Shown: positions 31,897-41,690 of the stretch, piece after piece
How the letters are laid out: each line of letters opens with the position of its first letter
Position numbering within the stretch: position 1 is the stretch's first letter
Source: Sabethes cyaneus
Lineage: Eukaryota; Arthropoda; Insecta; Diptera; Culicidae
Length of the DNA: 64,000 nt
Reading direction: 5' to 3'
Assembly: GCF_943734655.1 (NCBI RefSeq)
Contig: NC_071353.1
Span: 156,068,179 to 156,132,178 of the forward strand
Translations under genes and position numbers: made by a program
The notes under the pieces: generated by a model
What the model was told of the DNA's origin: nothing
The model's input: only the letters and a program-made list of their open reading frames with translations
The model's database searches: none

Positions 31897-32262
31897 ATGA
31901 TGCTTTATTTGCTTCCAAACCGAATTGTCTACGATCCTCCGTTTCCTCAATCGGAACAACCGGAAGCTATTCCGGTGTATTTTCGTGACATTCCAATTGG
32001 ATTCACAATCGAACCGCGCCCACGGAATGAGCCGGTCTCAAAGACCCCCTTTGTCTTTACGAAGCGCACATATTCCGCCCATGTGCGTCCAAAAGTAGTC
32101 CAAAAAGGCGAAAAGTGGAACTTTTTTCCACTAGTGCCTCTTGTTTTATCATTTATGGTCTTGAGCACACACACAGAAAATGCTCAGTTTTCGAAACAGA
32201 GTCGAATGGTATATGACATTCGGCCCGCAGGACCTTCTTTCCATTTCCGGTTTTCCAAGTGA
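31897..32262 (+). CDS. Possible small protein of unknown function (121 aa), 3' end in a repeat
   Basis: This is a single ORF from ATGATG (context GCGAAAATGATG), preceded by the TATA candidate at 31746. The first ~65 codons use mixed third positions like real coding DNA and encode a proline-rich stretch (YDPPFPQSEQPEAIPVYFRD). No domain is recognised. The frame is open upstream to 31819 without an ATG; that extension would read like a signal peptide, possibly through a spliced leader. From about 32085 the frame runs into a dispersed repeat, so the C-terminus is probably not original. It may be a truncated gene, a repeat-derived ORF or chance. Confidence 0.28.
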   Translation: MMLYLLPNRIVYDPPFPQSEQPEAIPVYFRDIPIGFTIEPRPRNEPVSKTPFVFTKRTYSAHVRPKVVQKGEKWNFFPLVPLVLSFMVLSTHTENAQFSKQSRMVYDIRPAGPSFHFRFSK

Positions 32263-32315
32263 TTTCTATACCTTTATACTATATATTTATATAATAGAAA
32301 GGCAAAACCACCTAT
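32085..32315 (+). repeat. Dispersed repeat with relative at 40200-40330
   Basis: GGCGAAAAGTGGAACTTTTT and TTTATCATTTATGGTCTTGA match, in reverse orientation, sequence around 40205-40290. The following part (GAATGGTATATGACATTCGG, then TATATAATAGAAAGGCAAAA) resembles a repeat common in mosquito DNA. It contributes the stop codon of the ORF at 31897. Confidence 0.6.
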
Positions 32316-32599
32316 ACTTACTGAAAAGTGGTTCTAATCTACGAAAGTTTTAGTATTTGTAATAACAATCCATGGTACTTTTTCAACGCCTTCTACGAAA
32401 AATATTCTTCTAAGTCTGGTTTTAATTATAAAAAAGGTAAAAACAGTTCCCTTCCATTCTTTCGCTTACCAAAGAAAAATTGAACCCAAGGGCTACTGCG
32501 ACCTTATGTTTTCAAGAACTCCGGGGAAAGTATTTATTTATATTCATTCATCTGACAGTGTCCTAATGAAAGTCACATAACAAATGTTATAAACCATTA
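32316..32599. other. No feature recognised
   Basis: AT-rich sequence between two repeats; no ORF of note. Confidence 0.4.
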
Positions 32600-33105
32600 G
32601 CTCTCAACAATCTTTTAACAAAAATTCGAGTAGGTTCTCCAAACTCGAACAGTTCTTCAACTCTTGGTGAAACGTGGTTCGCTGGAATTCGGTGTGCAAT
32701 AAAGCCGTGCCGTGTGCAATAAAGAACTCTGCGATGCACTTCACATTCACTTTCGAAAGCAAAGCATTTTTAATCCAAGTATTAGTTTTCAGCGCCGTTC
32801 CAGTGTGTCCAAACCAAGTAGTGGACAACATTCTTGACAAGGGGGAAGGCTCTCTGGGTCTCTCCAAGGCAAATCTCTAAGAGCAACACGGATAAATCGT
32901 CTTTGGATCCGACGACAATCACCGATAGAACGCACGGTGAGAAACAATTTAAAATTACTGGCATAGAAAAGTGCGCATCCGATTTCCAGTAGCATAACTA
33001 CGTCGTTGAAGAACGATATGAACAGCAAAGGGCCCTTTTTGCTACCTTGAGGAACACCAGATTTATTTGTGAACGCAGATGAAACAGTAGATTCCAACTA
33101 GACCT
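32600..33105 (-). pseudogene. Jockey-like non-LTR reverse transcriptase remnant
   Basis: The minus-strand frame 33097-32789 begins with SGVPQGSKKGPLLFISFFND, the conserved RT segment that precedes the catalytic motif. Where YADD is expected it has YASN, so both catalytic aspartates are lost. Soon after comes RRFIRVALRDLPWRDPESLP, normally far downstream, implying an internal deletion. A second frame (32867-32604) continues with C-terminal-type sequence (LLSKVNVK...FQRTTFHQELK). Frameshifted, deleted and catalytically dead. The clade assignment is from motif memory. Confidence 0.8.
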
Positions 33106-34588
33106 GCAAGACTCTAAATAAGCGTTGCTTCAATGCCTCTCCCTTACCTAATTTTTCGCTCTTTCCCCTTCACGCCCTGTCTACTCTGACTCTGAGATAC
33201 TATAAACACGTTTTATTACTTTCTTCTACTGGGCCTGACAACCCCATCAGCAGCTGTACATAATTTGGACAGCTCCATTTGATTTTCCTCTAAGTTTGCT
33301 GGCCCGGGGGGACAAATTGGGGTATGAAAATGAGAAAGCAACTAGGAAGAAGCGTCCAACATAGCTCTAGCCATCCCAAGGCTCTACCTAGCGCTACCAC
33401 GCGGTCCAGAAACACTCCAATTTGTGGAATTCGGTAACAAAGCTAGGAAGTGCGGAGTGGTTTTCAGTTCCTGATCTTACAACTGCCTGTACTACAATAT
33501 TCTACAAAAATATGTCTTATGATAAGAGAAACAACTTTGTAAAACATTATGATGCAATAAAAGCATTAAATTTGAAGTAATTAGCGAAAAAGTGATTTTT
33601 GAGAGGTCTTTATGTAAAACACCCTCTGAGAGAGAAACTATAAAAAATACGCCTACTATGTCTTTGGCAAAGTTACCTTTATATTCTTTAGCTATAACTT
33701 TGTCGAAAAAATTATCCTTCTATCACGACTGCTTCCATGCACATGTAGTGGTTGCTTTGCTGTAGTATTGAAGCATACGATAGCGCGGTGACTGCCAGTC
33801 ATTTGACTATTTTGCAGTCATTCTCCTCTCCAAACGGTAAAGAGAACTTGATCGAAACGAAAATGTTAAAAAAAAAGTTTAGAACGCATTCGTTCTACTG
33901 TTCAATACGGAGGTATGACCGAGCAAGCTACTAGTTGCGTTATGCATAGCGTTGCGTTGCGTTATACACCACTAAACGGACAGGACGGTATGAATGTGGT
34001 AGAAAAAAAAGGATCGATAGAAGCCCTGATCATAAGTCGCTTAGCCGCAAAAGTAAATTTTCGCTTAATTTTCGTTTCTGGCCCACTGTGAACTGTTTTT
34101 TTAAGCATCCATTGAGCCACGTGACATTATTTTCAAGTGTTATATTTAAACCGGTAGCCGGTATCTTTAATCTATTTTCAAAGAGCGAAATTAAGCGCCA
34201 TATCCTTCCTTCTAATCTAAATGCCATTAGTTCATCCTCGAGGATGGAATGGAATAAGGCTATTATTTCAGATTTTTTATTTCATTTCTTGGGATTCTCT
34301 ATGCGGTACATGCTGCGCAGTTGGCCTGCCCGTTGACAAGAAAAATGATTGATTCAAGTATTCGTCACTTTCCAAACGCTTTCAAGAATTGGTTGCGTCA
34401 GTATGTCGGGAATGGGAAGAAAGTTGGGGACAAATCAAACTACGAACCTAGTAAAGGCTGCTTCGAAGACCATCCTTTAATCTTATTTTCCGCTCTTTCC
34501 CCTACACGTGTTATCACGCCTTGGAGATGCTAACACCCATGTTTTATTACCTGTATATCGTGGGAAATAACATTTTAAAAATAATTTC
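33106..34588. repeat. Degraded repeat-derived DNA
   Basis: CGCTCTTTCCCCTTCACG (about 33162) followed by CACGTTTTATTAC is matched at about 34491-34550 (CGCTCTTTCCCCTACACG, then CATGTTTTATTAC). These are two diverged direct copies, the first next to the Jockey-like remnant, so probably retrotransposon 3' regions. The ORFs at 34030-34336 have no domain. Confidence 0.4.
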
Positions 34589-34936
34589 ATTGTTGCATTA
34601 TTCCCCAAAAGGGACGGTGTAGCATAAAAAGGCAACCTAAAAACAGCCTAAAAAGCCAATCTACTTGTTTCTGGCAACAAAATTGACGTCTAAGTAAGTA
34701 CAATTATGTATGTATATTCTCTCTCCATTAGCTTTTTATGCCTCCCTATGCGGTTTATGCGAGCAGGTGTCTGTAATGTTTATCAGGCAAAAATTTGCTT
34801 TTTGACACTTTCTACTATCGATTTAAAAACATAATAACGATGTGGACGTTAAAACAGTTAAACGAACGGAGTTCCACGGGACTTAAAACTAACAGTTTGC
34901 AAAGTACAGAACTAACCTAGTTCTAACACTCCCCTT
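34589..34936 (-). mobile_element. Probable Ty1/copia-type LTR with polypurine tract
   Basis: On the minus strand AAGGGGAG (polypurine-tract-like, 34936-34929) is followed directly by TGTTAGAACTAGGTTAG, the TGTTRGAA start typical of copia LTRs. A TATA-like GCATAAAAAG lies inside. The opposite end is provisionally placed at TGTTG (34589). No integrase or RT is recognised in the adjacent internal side, so this is a remnant. Confidence 0.45.
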
Positions 34937-35059
34937 GTTGACCTAGCTACGCTTATTTAGGCGAAAATTATTGCGCAAGTTGGACCCGAGGAGATTAGAT
35001 TGTCGAGGATTAGAATGTCCGGAGTTCAATTATACGGAAACTCCCTTATCCGAAGTAAA

Positions 35060-35392
35060 TTAAATATTTTTCTGTATTAAGCCCAAAGGGAAAGTGTAAA
35101 CATGAGAACATTGTGCTAGGCACCATCTAGGGAATGATGTTTTACACAGTTCACCTCGGTAACCAACGAATGGTTGCGGTACATTCATTGCACAATAATA
35201 ATTGTTTGTTGTACACTGTGACACCCACGTGGCAGCATTTTGACATTCAAACTTTAAAATATTGTAAGCTAGTAACTCTGCAATTTTTCGACACGGTGAA
35301 ACTGAAAAAATGAACACAAGTTTGACGCGATCGGCACCTTGCATGGCACAATAAGACACAGAATGAACCAAGTTGACACGAATAAGGTGCAT
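35060..35392 (-). CDS. Unrecognised 110-aa ORF, Cys-containing
   Basis: An ATG-initiated open frame that runs uninterrupted through AT-rich DNA. The protein has nine cysteines (for example LKFECQNAATWVSQCTTNNY) and no obvious signal peptide or transmembrane segment. I recognise no family. It lies upstream (minus strand) of the probable copia LTR, but its sequence does not resemble copia pol. It may be a repeat-derived or chance ORF. Confidence 0.2.
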   Translation of the reverse strand: MHLIRVNLVHSVSYCAMQGADRVKLVFIFSVSPCRKIAELLAYNILKFECQNAATWVSQCTTNNYYCAMNVPQPFVGYRGELCKTSFPRWCLAQCSHVYTFPLGLIQKNI

Positions 35393-36140
35393 AGAGTGTT
35401 CTAAGCGACTTACGCCCCATATAGGGTATGTTGCTGCTTCGTCGTAAGTGCCTATTCCCGTCCCGTATTATTGAAAATATCAGCGTTTTTTATGCACACA
35501 GCGCAAAATTAGTTATTCCCTAATATTTTAGTTTGTTGACTATCATACGCGATCAATCAAAGTGAGCTGAGATCTATTTAAATGTTTTTTATCATTAAAG
35601 AATTCCTAGCATCCAAATTTCCTGCGTTTTTTCGTGCGAGGAAGAAGAAAATATCGACAAATCGTTTCAATTTCCGTCATTCATAAAATGAAAATGACTC
35701 ACGCAGTGCATTGTCGTTATTTTGCAGCCGGGTAACTTGCATTACCAGCAGAATTTTTGCAAAACAACATTTGTCATGCCGTCCTACACAAATACAAACG
35801 CGCTAGCTTCGTAAACGTTGTTTTGATTTTTAGTTCGGACGATGAAAAATGTTGATGGACGGATTTTAAAACGGTACGACGAATTTAAGAAATAAAATCA
35901 GTTGCGTAACTTCAATTAAATGCTTTAATAATCGCTTTTTAGTGAATTCAAAGTGCACAGATCGGAAGGTAAGTGTGTTTGAATCAAATCAGTACAAGAA
36001 CTTTTGGAGTAAATTACAGGGGCTTTACTTACTACGACGGAAATTAGAAATAATCCCTGTTTATTTTCATGCTACTAATCATTTATTATTCTAACAAATA
36101 CGTATTTTATCTCCAACTCTATTAGACTATTTCGAACAAA
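35393..36140. other. Low-copy DNA with a donor-like site
   Basis: CGCTTTTTAG (ends 35942) and GGAAG|GTAAGTG (donor at 35969) bracket a possible 26-nt exon at 35943-35968. A short ATG ORF lies just upstream at about 35842. No protein match is known to me, so I do not call a gene. Confidence 0.3.
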
Positions 36141-36150
36141 ACCAGTAACA

Positions 36151-36193
36151 AACACACTTATGAAGCCCGCGAGTCGGAGGTGAAATATGCATC
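36151..36193 (+). ncRNA. Hammerhead-like copy 3, degenerate
   Basis: CTTATGA (36158-36164), GCCCGCGAGTCGGAGGT and GAAATATGCATC align with copy 1 at 20486-20530. The core G5 equivalent is changed (CTTATGA for CTGATGA) and the stem I strands no longer pair. The downstream AAATATAAGAATTAAATGG is also shared. Presumably inactive. Confidence 0.5.
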
Positions 36194-36199
36194 ATTTGG

Positions 36200-36640
36200 A
36201 GTATTAAATATAAGAATTAAATGGAAAAGTTGTGTCTTTCCCAATTTACAATTTATGTTAGGGCATCGAAAAGCTCAGAGCGACATTCGAGAACTATGAT
36301 ACATGATCTGATTGATTGCATAGAAAAACTGTCATCTTTCCGCACGCAGACTCAATCTTATCAATTTTGCTGCAACTTTCATCCGCTTGATGGAGAGTGC
36401 GACTCTAATTTTTATACAGAGGGCAGTGATACCACTTATGTATAGTTTCCAATTGGACCGTGGGACTCTAAATTCAAGCAGCTGCCTGGAAGATGTAACT
36501 AGACAGAAGGCTGTTATTTTCTTTTGCAAAATTTCTCAGAAACATGTTGCTTTGATATACCGGTTAATATAATAATTGAAGAACAGTGACTGGAACGCAC
36601 CTCACCCGCCATACTCGCAGGATTATTTTATGTATTTACG
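36200..36640. other. No gene recognised
   Basis: Overlapping short ORFs on both strands without domains. Sequence appears low-copy within this window. Confidence 0.35.
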
Positions 36641-37534
36641 GCGCACGGCGGTCAAAGAAGTAAAATTGGAGCACAAAGAGCAGGAAACCCTGCTTACTAG
36701 CAATGAGTACGTTGCTCCAGTACTCAGTTTTGTTATAATTTTTATGAAATCCAATTCCAATGTTCTGGGCAATTATCGAAGTCTCAAAATACACGTTTTT
36801 GTGGAAGACCGCAAATGCAGACCGCAGCCCATGGGGTAAAATGGGGCAAGCGGATTTATGAAATCAGCGCTTCATCTTAAAGCTTAGGTCGAGTACTATA
36901 AACTTATACGGGTTCCGCTTATCCCCAACCACCGAAATGAGGGTACGGCAAGCATACGTCTTATGTGTATCGCGTTCGCGAAACGCTCGATACACGTCCA
37001 TTTTTTTGTGTTCGTAGATAGACACATGATTTCTTCGGCAAAGTTATGGAAAATATAAAAGTAAACAACTTTGCTAAAGAAATGACATTTCTATTCCTAT
37101 CGAGTGCAGAGTTATAGAGCATTTTCCTTGGAAATTCTTTATAATTAAGTTTTTCATACTTAGCGTATGTTGGTTGTATTTTACAGAGTATATAGCACGG
37201 TGCTCCAAATAGCGTTATTATCAAAAAAAATTCTCCATGAAATCTGAGTACACCAGCCGATTTGTTGCACTTACCACTATATTTGGGTGAAATTAAAGAA
37301 AAATCGTAGGCACGGTTTTGGAGATATGCCCTTTTAAAATGAAAAGAGCATAAATCATAAGAAAATTGACGCATAGCTATACAAATACGCTTGTTTAGTG
37401 CGCACAAGAGTACCAAATATCGGTAGAAGTATTTTAATATTTTTGAGATGTGCTGCATGCAATATAAAAGAAATATGAATGACTTAATGAGTTTTGAATA
37501 ATAATAATAAATTATTATGTAAAGTCACTTGCCA

Positions 37535-37591
37535 CTCACTAAAGAAGGCTACAAGCCGTTTTGGCTAGGACTTGTAGCCTTCTTTAGTGAG
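37535..37591 (+). repeat. Perfect 21-bp stem hairpin
   Basis: CTCACTAAAGAAGGCTACAAG (37535-37555) is followed 15 nt later by its exact reverse complement (37571-37591). It sits in AT-rich sequence inside the composite repeat. It could be a tiny MITE or an miRNA-like hairpin, although the stem is short for a precursor. Confidence 0.8.
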
Positions 37592-37690
37592 CTTTAGACA
37601 TAAAATATTGTAGTACTAAAAGTTTTCCAATTTTTTCTCGTGTATTAATGAATTTTGCTTTAATTAACTGCATATTTGTGAATATGTATA

Positions 37691-38964
37691 GAGTAAAGAG
37701 GGGCAAAAGTGTGATTCAATGGTTTATCAGTGCTGATTGCCCGTAATTTGACAACATTAGTATGAATAGTCGAATACTGCAGTAGCTATCTCATGAGATA
37801 GCTTGAATTTATCGTAAACATATGTTGTTTATGAAGCATAATTGCTGAATTAAGTGTAAATGTTACTTTGGAGCGGTTTTGATGTAATATTTCGTTATAT
37901 GGCAAATACGGCTCCTGTTGATATGGAGGCTATTGCTTGTTGAAACATTGCAGCAGCGTTTCGTATCACTCAAACACCTTTTTTAAAAATGCGGTGAAAG
38001 AAATTCTCAAAATATATTTCTATTTCCATAATTTGATCAAACCCCTTAAAACGTCTTGTACTGCAAAAATGCGATTCACGGGCGGAGCAAAAGTGCGATT
38101 CATGGACAAGTTTTTTTTGTTAGATTATAGTCACTTTAACCAGTTTGGGTCATTCGTGACTTCTGCGGGGTTGGGACTCGGCGTGAATGCTAACCACTAC
38201 GTCGGGACTAACCCCTCATGGACAAGTAAATAATGCGTTGGTAATTATGAATTGGATTCAAACGAACTTTTGCCACGCTAGTGGGCATTTTTATTTTTCG
38301 TAAAACTTTCCTACGATTTTCTTCGTGATTATCCATTAGAGTAAGGTGGGGCATAAGTGCGACATTTGAAGTTGTCTTCAATTTTCATGAAATGAAGCAC
38401 AACAGTAAACTATATTTAATATTGATGTAACAACTCAACATCTTCACATTCAGCAATAAATCATCTGGAGCAATAGTATTAAAATTCATCATTTTTCTGA
38501 TCAGGTGCCGAATTGCACTTTTGCCAAATTAGCACGGAAAAAGTGCGTTGACCGCGAGGCAAAAGTTCGAAGTTTGAATATATGAAATTAGTGCACTTGC
38601 TAATACCTACACTAATTGAATTGCACTTTTGTCCCATTTGGTGCTTGGCGGGATTTGATTAAATTATGTAAAATAGAAATATATTTTGTAAATTTTTCTC
38701 ACCGCATTTTCAAAAGAGATGCTTGAGTAATGTGAAATGCTGCTTCAACTATGTTTATATTGCGTTTCCCGTATTACGAAATAAAACATCCAAACTGCAC
38801 TGATTGAACATTTCCATTTAACTCTGCAATTATGATTCGTAAGTAGTAAATGTATATGATGGACTTTAAGCTGTCAAAGCATGTCAAGTCCATATTAATG
38901 TTGTCAAATTATGCGGAATCGGCACTGATAAATCCTTGAATCGGACTTTTGCCCCACCTTACTC
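37691..38964. mobile_element. TA-target foldback MITE with nested second copy
   Basis: GAGTAAAGAGGGGCAAAAGT at 37691 and the reverse complement of the right end (GAGTAAGGTGGGGCAAAAGT, ending 38964) form the termini, each flanked by TA. Arms of about 330 bp match in inverse orientation, for example TTTATCAGTGCTGATTGCCC with the complement of GGAATCGGCACTGATAAA. A third terminus (GAGTAAGGTGGGGCATAAGT at 38339, also after TA) shows that the right 626 bp is itself a complete copy. No ORF. Confidence 0.82.
38111..38215 (-). mobile_element. tRNA-derived SINE, family 1, with perfect target duplication
   Basis: Minus-strand copy of the SINE at 7580: GTAGTGGTTAGCATTCACGC and GTCACGAATGACCCAAA are shared, and the A tail appears as T8 at 38111-38118. 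TCATGGACAAG flanks it on both sides (38100-38110 and 38216-38226). The B-box region is shortened compared with the 7580 copy. It is inserted in the left arm of the foldback MITE, so it is younger than that arm. Confidence 0.9.
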
Positions 38965-40140
38965 TATCTCAAAAAAATAAATCTTACATTAACTTTTGTT
39001 GTAGTGCAGAACAAGGCCTACTATGTTCTTTTTATGATCATGACAGCAGTATGATTATTTCAAATCATTGTGTGATAAAATAAGCACAATTGTATGTGTA
39101 TTTTGTCTTTTGCTACGAGATTTATGCCTTTTTGACATTAAATGGCCATTTCTCCAAAACTGTGCCTACGATTTTTTTAAAATTTTGACTGAAGATGGTG
39201 GAAAGTAATACAAATCGACTGGTATACTCGGATTTTATGGAGAATTTTTTTTGATAATAACGCTATTTGGAGCACCGTGATATAGTTCTAGGTGATTATT
39301 GAAAGACTCAAAAACCATGTTTTTGTGGACGGTTGCAAATCTCTAGGACCTTTCGTTACAAAGTTATCGCTTATTTAAGCTTGATTTCTCCTTAGCTTCA
39401 CGAGCCAAAAGCGATAACTTTGTAAGGAAAGGTCCTAGAGATTTGCAATTTTCTGCAAAAACGTGTATTTTGAGATCTTCAATAATCGCCTAGAACCATA
39501 TATTCCTGTAAAATGCAACCAACATACGCAAAGTATGAAAAACTTAATTATAAAGAATTTTCAAGGAAAATTATCTATAACTCTGCACTCGATAGGAATA
39601 GAAATGTCATTTCTTTAGCAAAGTTATTTACTTTTATATTTTCCATAACTTTGCCGAAGAAACCATGTGTCTATCTACGAACATAAAAAAATGGACGTGT
39701 ATCGAGTCTTTCGCGAATGCGAAATACATAAAACGTATGCTTATAGTACTCTCATTCGGGTGGTTAAGATGAACCGCTGATTTCATCGATCCGCTTGCCC
39801 CATTTTACCCCATGGGCTCGTGAAGCTATGGAAGTTTAAAGCTTGAATATGCGATAACTCAGCAAGTGAGAGTCCAAGAGATTTGCGGTCTTCTACAAAA
39901 ACGTGTATTTTGAAAGCTTCGATAATTGTCCAGAACGTTGTATTCTTGTAAAATGCAATTAACAAAAGCTAAGATTGAAAAACCAATTTTTAAAGAAGTT
40001 TGAAAGAATATGCCCTATAGTTCAACACTCGATAAAGATAGAAATTTCATTTCTTCAGCAAAGTTGATTGTTTTTACAATATTTACAACTTTGCCGAAGA
40101 AACTATGTCTATATTTCCTAACACAAAAAAGTTATTTTTT

Positions 40141-40440
40141 TTATTTTCATTATAGTAAGTAATGACGAACTTTTGATAGTTTTAGATTTGGGGAGATGTT
40201 CATACGAACAAAAGTGCTTAAAACCATAAATGACAAAATGAAAGCAAAAGATCCTAGGAAAAAAGTTCCATCTTTCGCCCTTTTGGGCCGAAAAAAATGA
40301 CAGAAAAACGAAGAAAAAACGCAAAAGAACGCCGGAAAGACGCCATTTTGAAAAACGTCACGCCCTTTTGAACCTTTGATACCGAGTTTGTAAGGAAACG
40401 AAAATGCTTGCAGCATCACAAAAGTATTTCTCCCGAAATC
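40141..40440 (-). repeat. Dispersed repeat, inverse of 32085-32200
   Basis: Reverse complement of the repeat at 32085: GGGCGAAAGATGGAACTTTT and TCATTTATGGTTTTAAGCAC on the minus strand. The 89-aa minus-strand ORF is not convincing. The remainder to 40440 is AT-rich. Confidence 0.55.
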
Positions 40441-41690
40441 AACCGATATTCTGGTACATTTTTGTTCATTTTCTCCACATCGCTCAGTGTGACCTATCTA
40501 CAGCACTGCGTGCGTGCAAAGCGTACATAACCTAACCACATCACTAGAATTTGACAGCCCCCGGACATGCTAATTGGCAGCAGCGGCAGCATGTTAATAG
40601 CAATCAGTTCGGGTAAATCGAAACTAGAACACATCGCACACGTACATCCCCGGAGGTGTCGGTCACGTTGATCTCGCTTGGTCGCAAACGGCAGCGTGGA
40701 AAAAGAAGGAAAAACAGAACACAGTTAGGTTAGGTTTCCGAGTTGATCGGCGCGGCGCGCGGTACCTGTCGGTCGTTCGATGATGTTTGTTCAAACAAAA
40801 AAAAAACAAAAGATTCCATTGCAGGTTTGTTGTCGCAGCAACAACGTTTAGTAGGTTAGCAAGTCACCATAGCAACTCGGCTGCCTGCCTGCCTGCGGCA
40901 GTAAAGCACTCGAAGAGTGAAGACTGTTTGAATGGTCCACTTGCTTCTCCCGCGCCGACTGACAGACAGGCACTTGTTTGTTGATGGAGCAAACCCGACC
41001 GCATTGTATCGTATATGAAACTGACAGGAGGAGAAAAAAAGATGATCGCAGGAAGCCGCAGGAAGTGAAATTATGCGTGGTTTACGGCGAGTAGCAAGCG
41101 GTGTAAACAAGCAAGTTTAGCAGCGTTTGTTCAGCTTTTTCCGTTCGTCATCATTTTATTTTTTGCACTTTGCATCTGTTGATGTTGAAAGGTGCCACAA
41201 GCTCTAGGTTTACTGTCAACAATCGAAACCTGTCCGCTGACTGACTGACTGACTGACTGCCCGACGACTAGAACTGACCAACTGGTTGTTAAATCACCAA
41301 TCAAAATGACATGACGGTGTTAGAATTGCGGTGTGTCGCCGGTTTTCATCGGCCCTCGGAAAAAAAAATGGTAATTTAATTTCTTATCACTTCATCTGAA
41401 TAACAGGTTAACGGGGTTGTGCCGCTTGAGACCGGGAACATGACCGACAGCAGCGGGAATGAATGGAAACCATTAAAAGAAATGATACCAATTAGCAGGT
41501 ATGCGTTCGTAACGCCATAAATTGTTTCTGAACGACATCTTCTCTGCACTCTGCTCGGACGGAATGTCTTCCGAAGGATTTCCAGCTAAAGAGCTGAACA
41601 AAAGAAAAACGGTTCGTCACTTGTTTACGAAGTCGTTCGTTTCAATCAAGTTAAAGTGCCTCGAAACTACGCACAAATTGTACTGCTCTA
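40441..41690. other. Low-copy, GC-balanced block; no gene
   Basis: Free of visible repeats apart from GCCT and (CTGA)n runs (about 40880 and 41237-41258) and short TTAGGTTAGG (about 40725). ORFs of 65-84 aa overlap on opposite strands without domains. A regulatory role is possible but not shown by sequence alone. Confidence 0.4.

Larger units (their letters stand above)
36641..40140. repeat. Composite inverted repeat built from a dispersed repeat family
   Basis: The left arm (about 36760-37370) is inverted relative to the right arm (about 39130-39830). Pairs include GACACATGATTTCTTCGGCA with its complement in CTTTGCCGAAGAAACCATGT, and GGTGCTCCAAATAGCG with CGCTATTTGGAGCACC. The right arm continues to about 40140 with a second, diverged internal copy (AGCAAAGTT, TTTGCCGAAGAAACTATGTC). 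A third copy in the right-arm orientation lies at 54311-55270. The core between the arms holds separate insertions. The 165-aa minus-strand ORF at 36961-37458 is read through the left arm and has no known domain. Confidence 0.75.

Noticed and set aside
36961..37458. 165-aa minus-strand ORF
   Set aside because: Lies in the left arm of a dispersed inverted repeat. The corresponding ORFs in the other copies are broken, and no transposase motif is present.
40806..40840. Third recursive splice site at CCATTGCAG|GTTTG
   Set aside because: No pyrimidine tract precedes the AG (the upstream sequence is A-rich), and GTTTG is a poor donor.
41237..41258. CRISPR-like or regulatory meaning for the (CTGA)n, (CCAG)n and (GGAC)n runs
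   Set aside because: Simple tetranucleotide microsatellites without spacers, common in insect introns.
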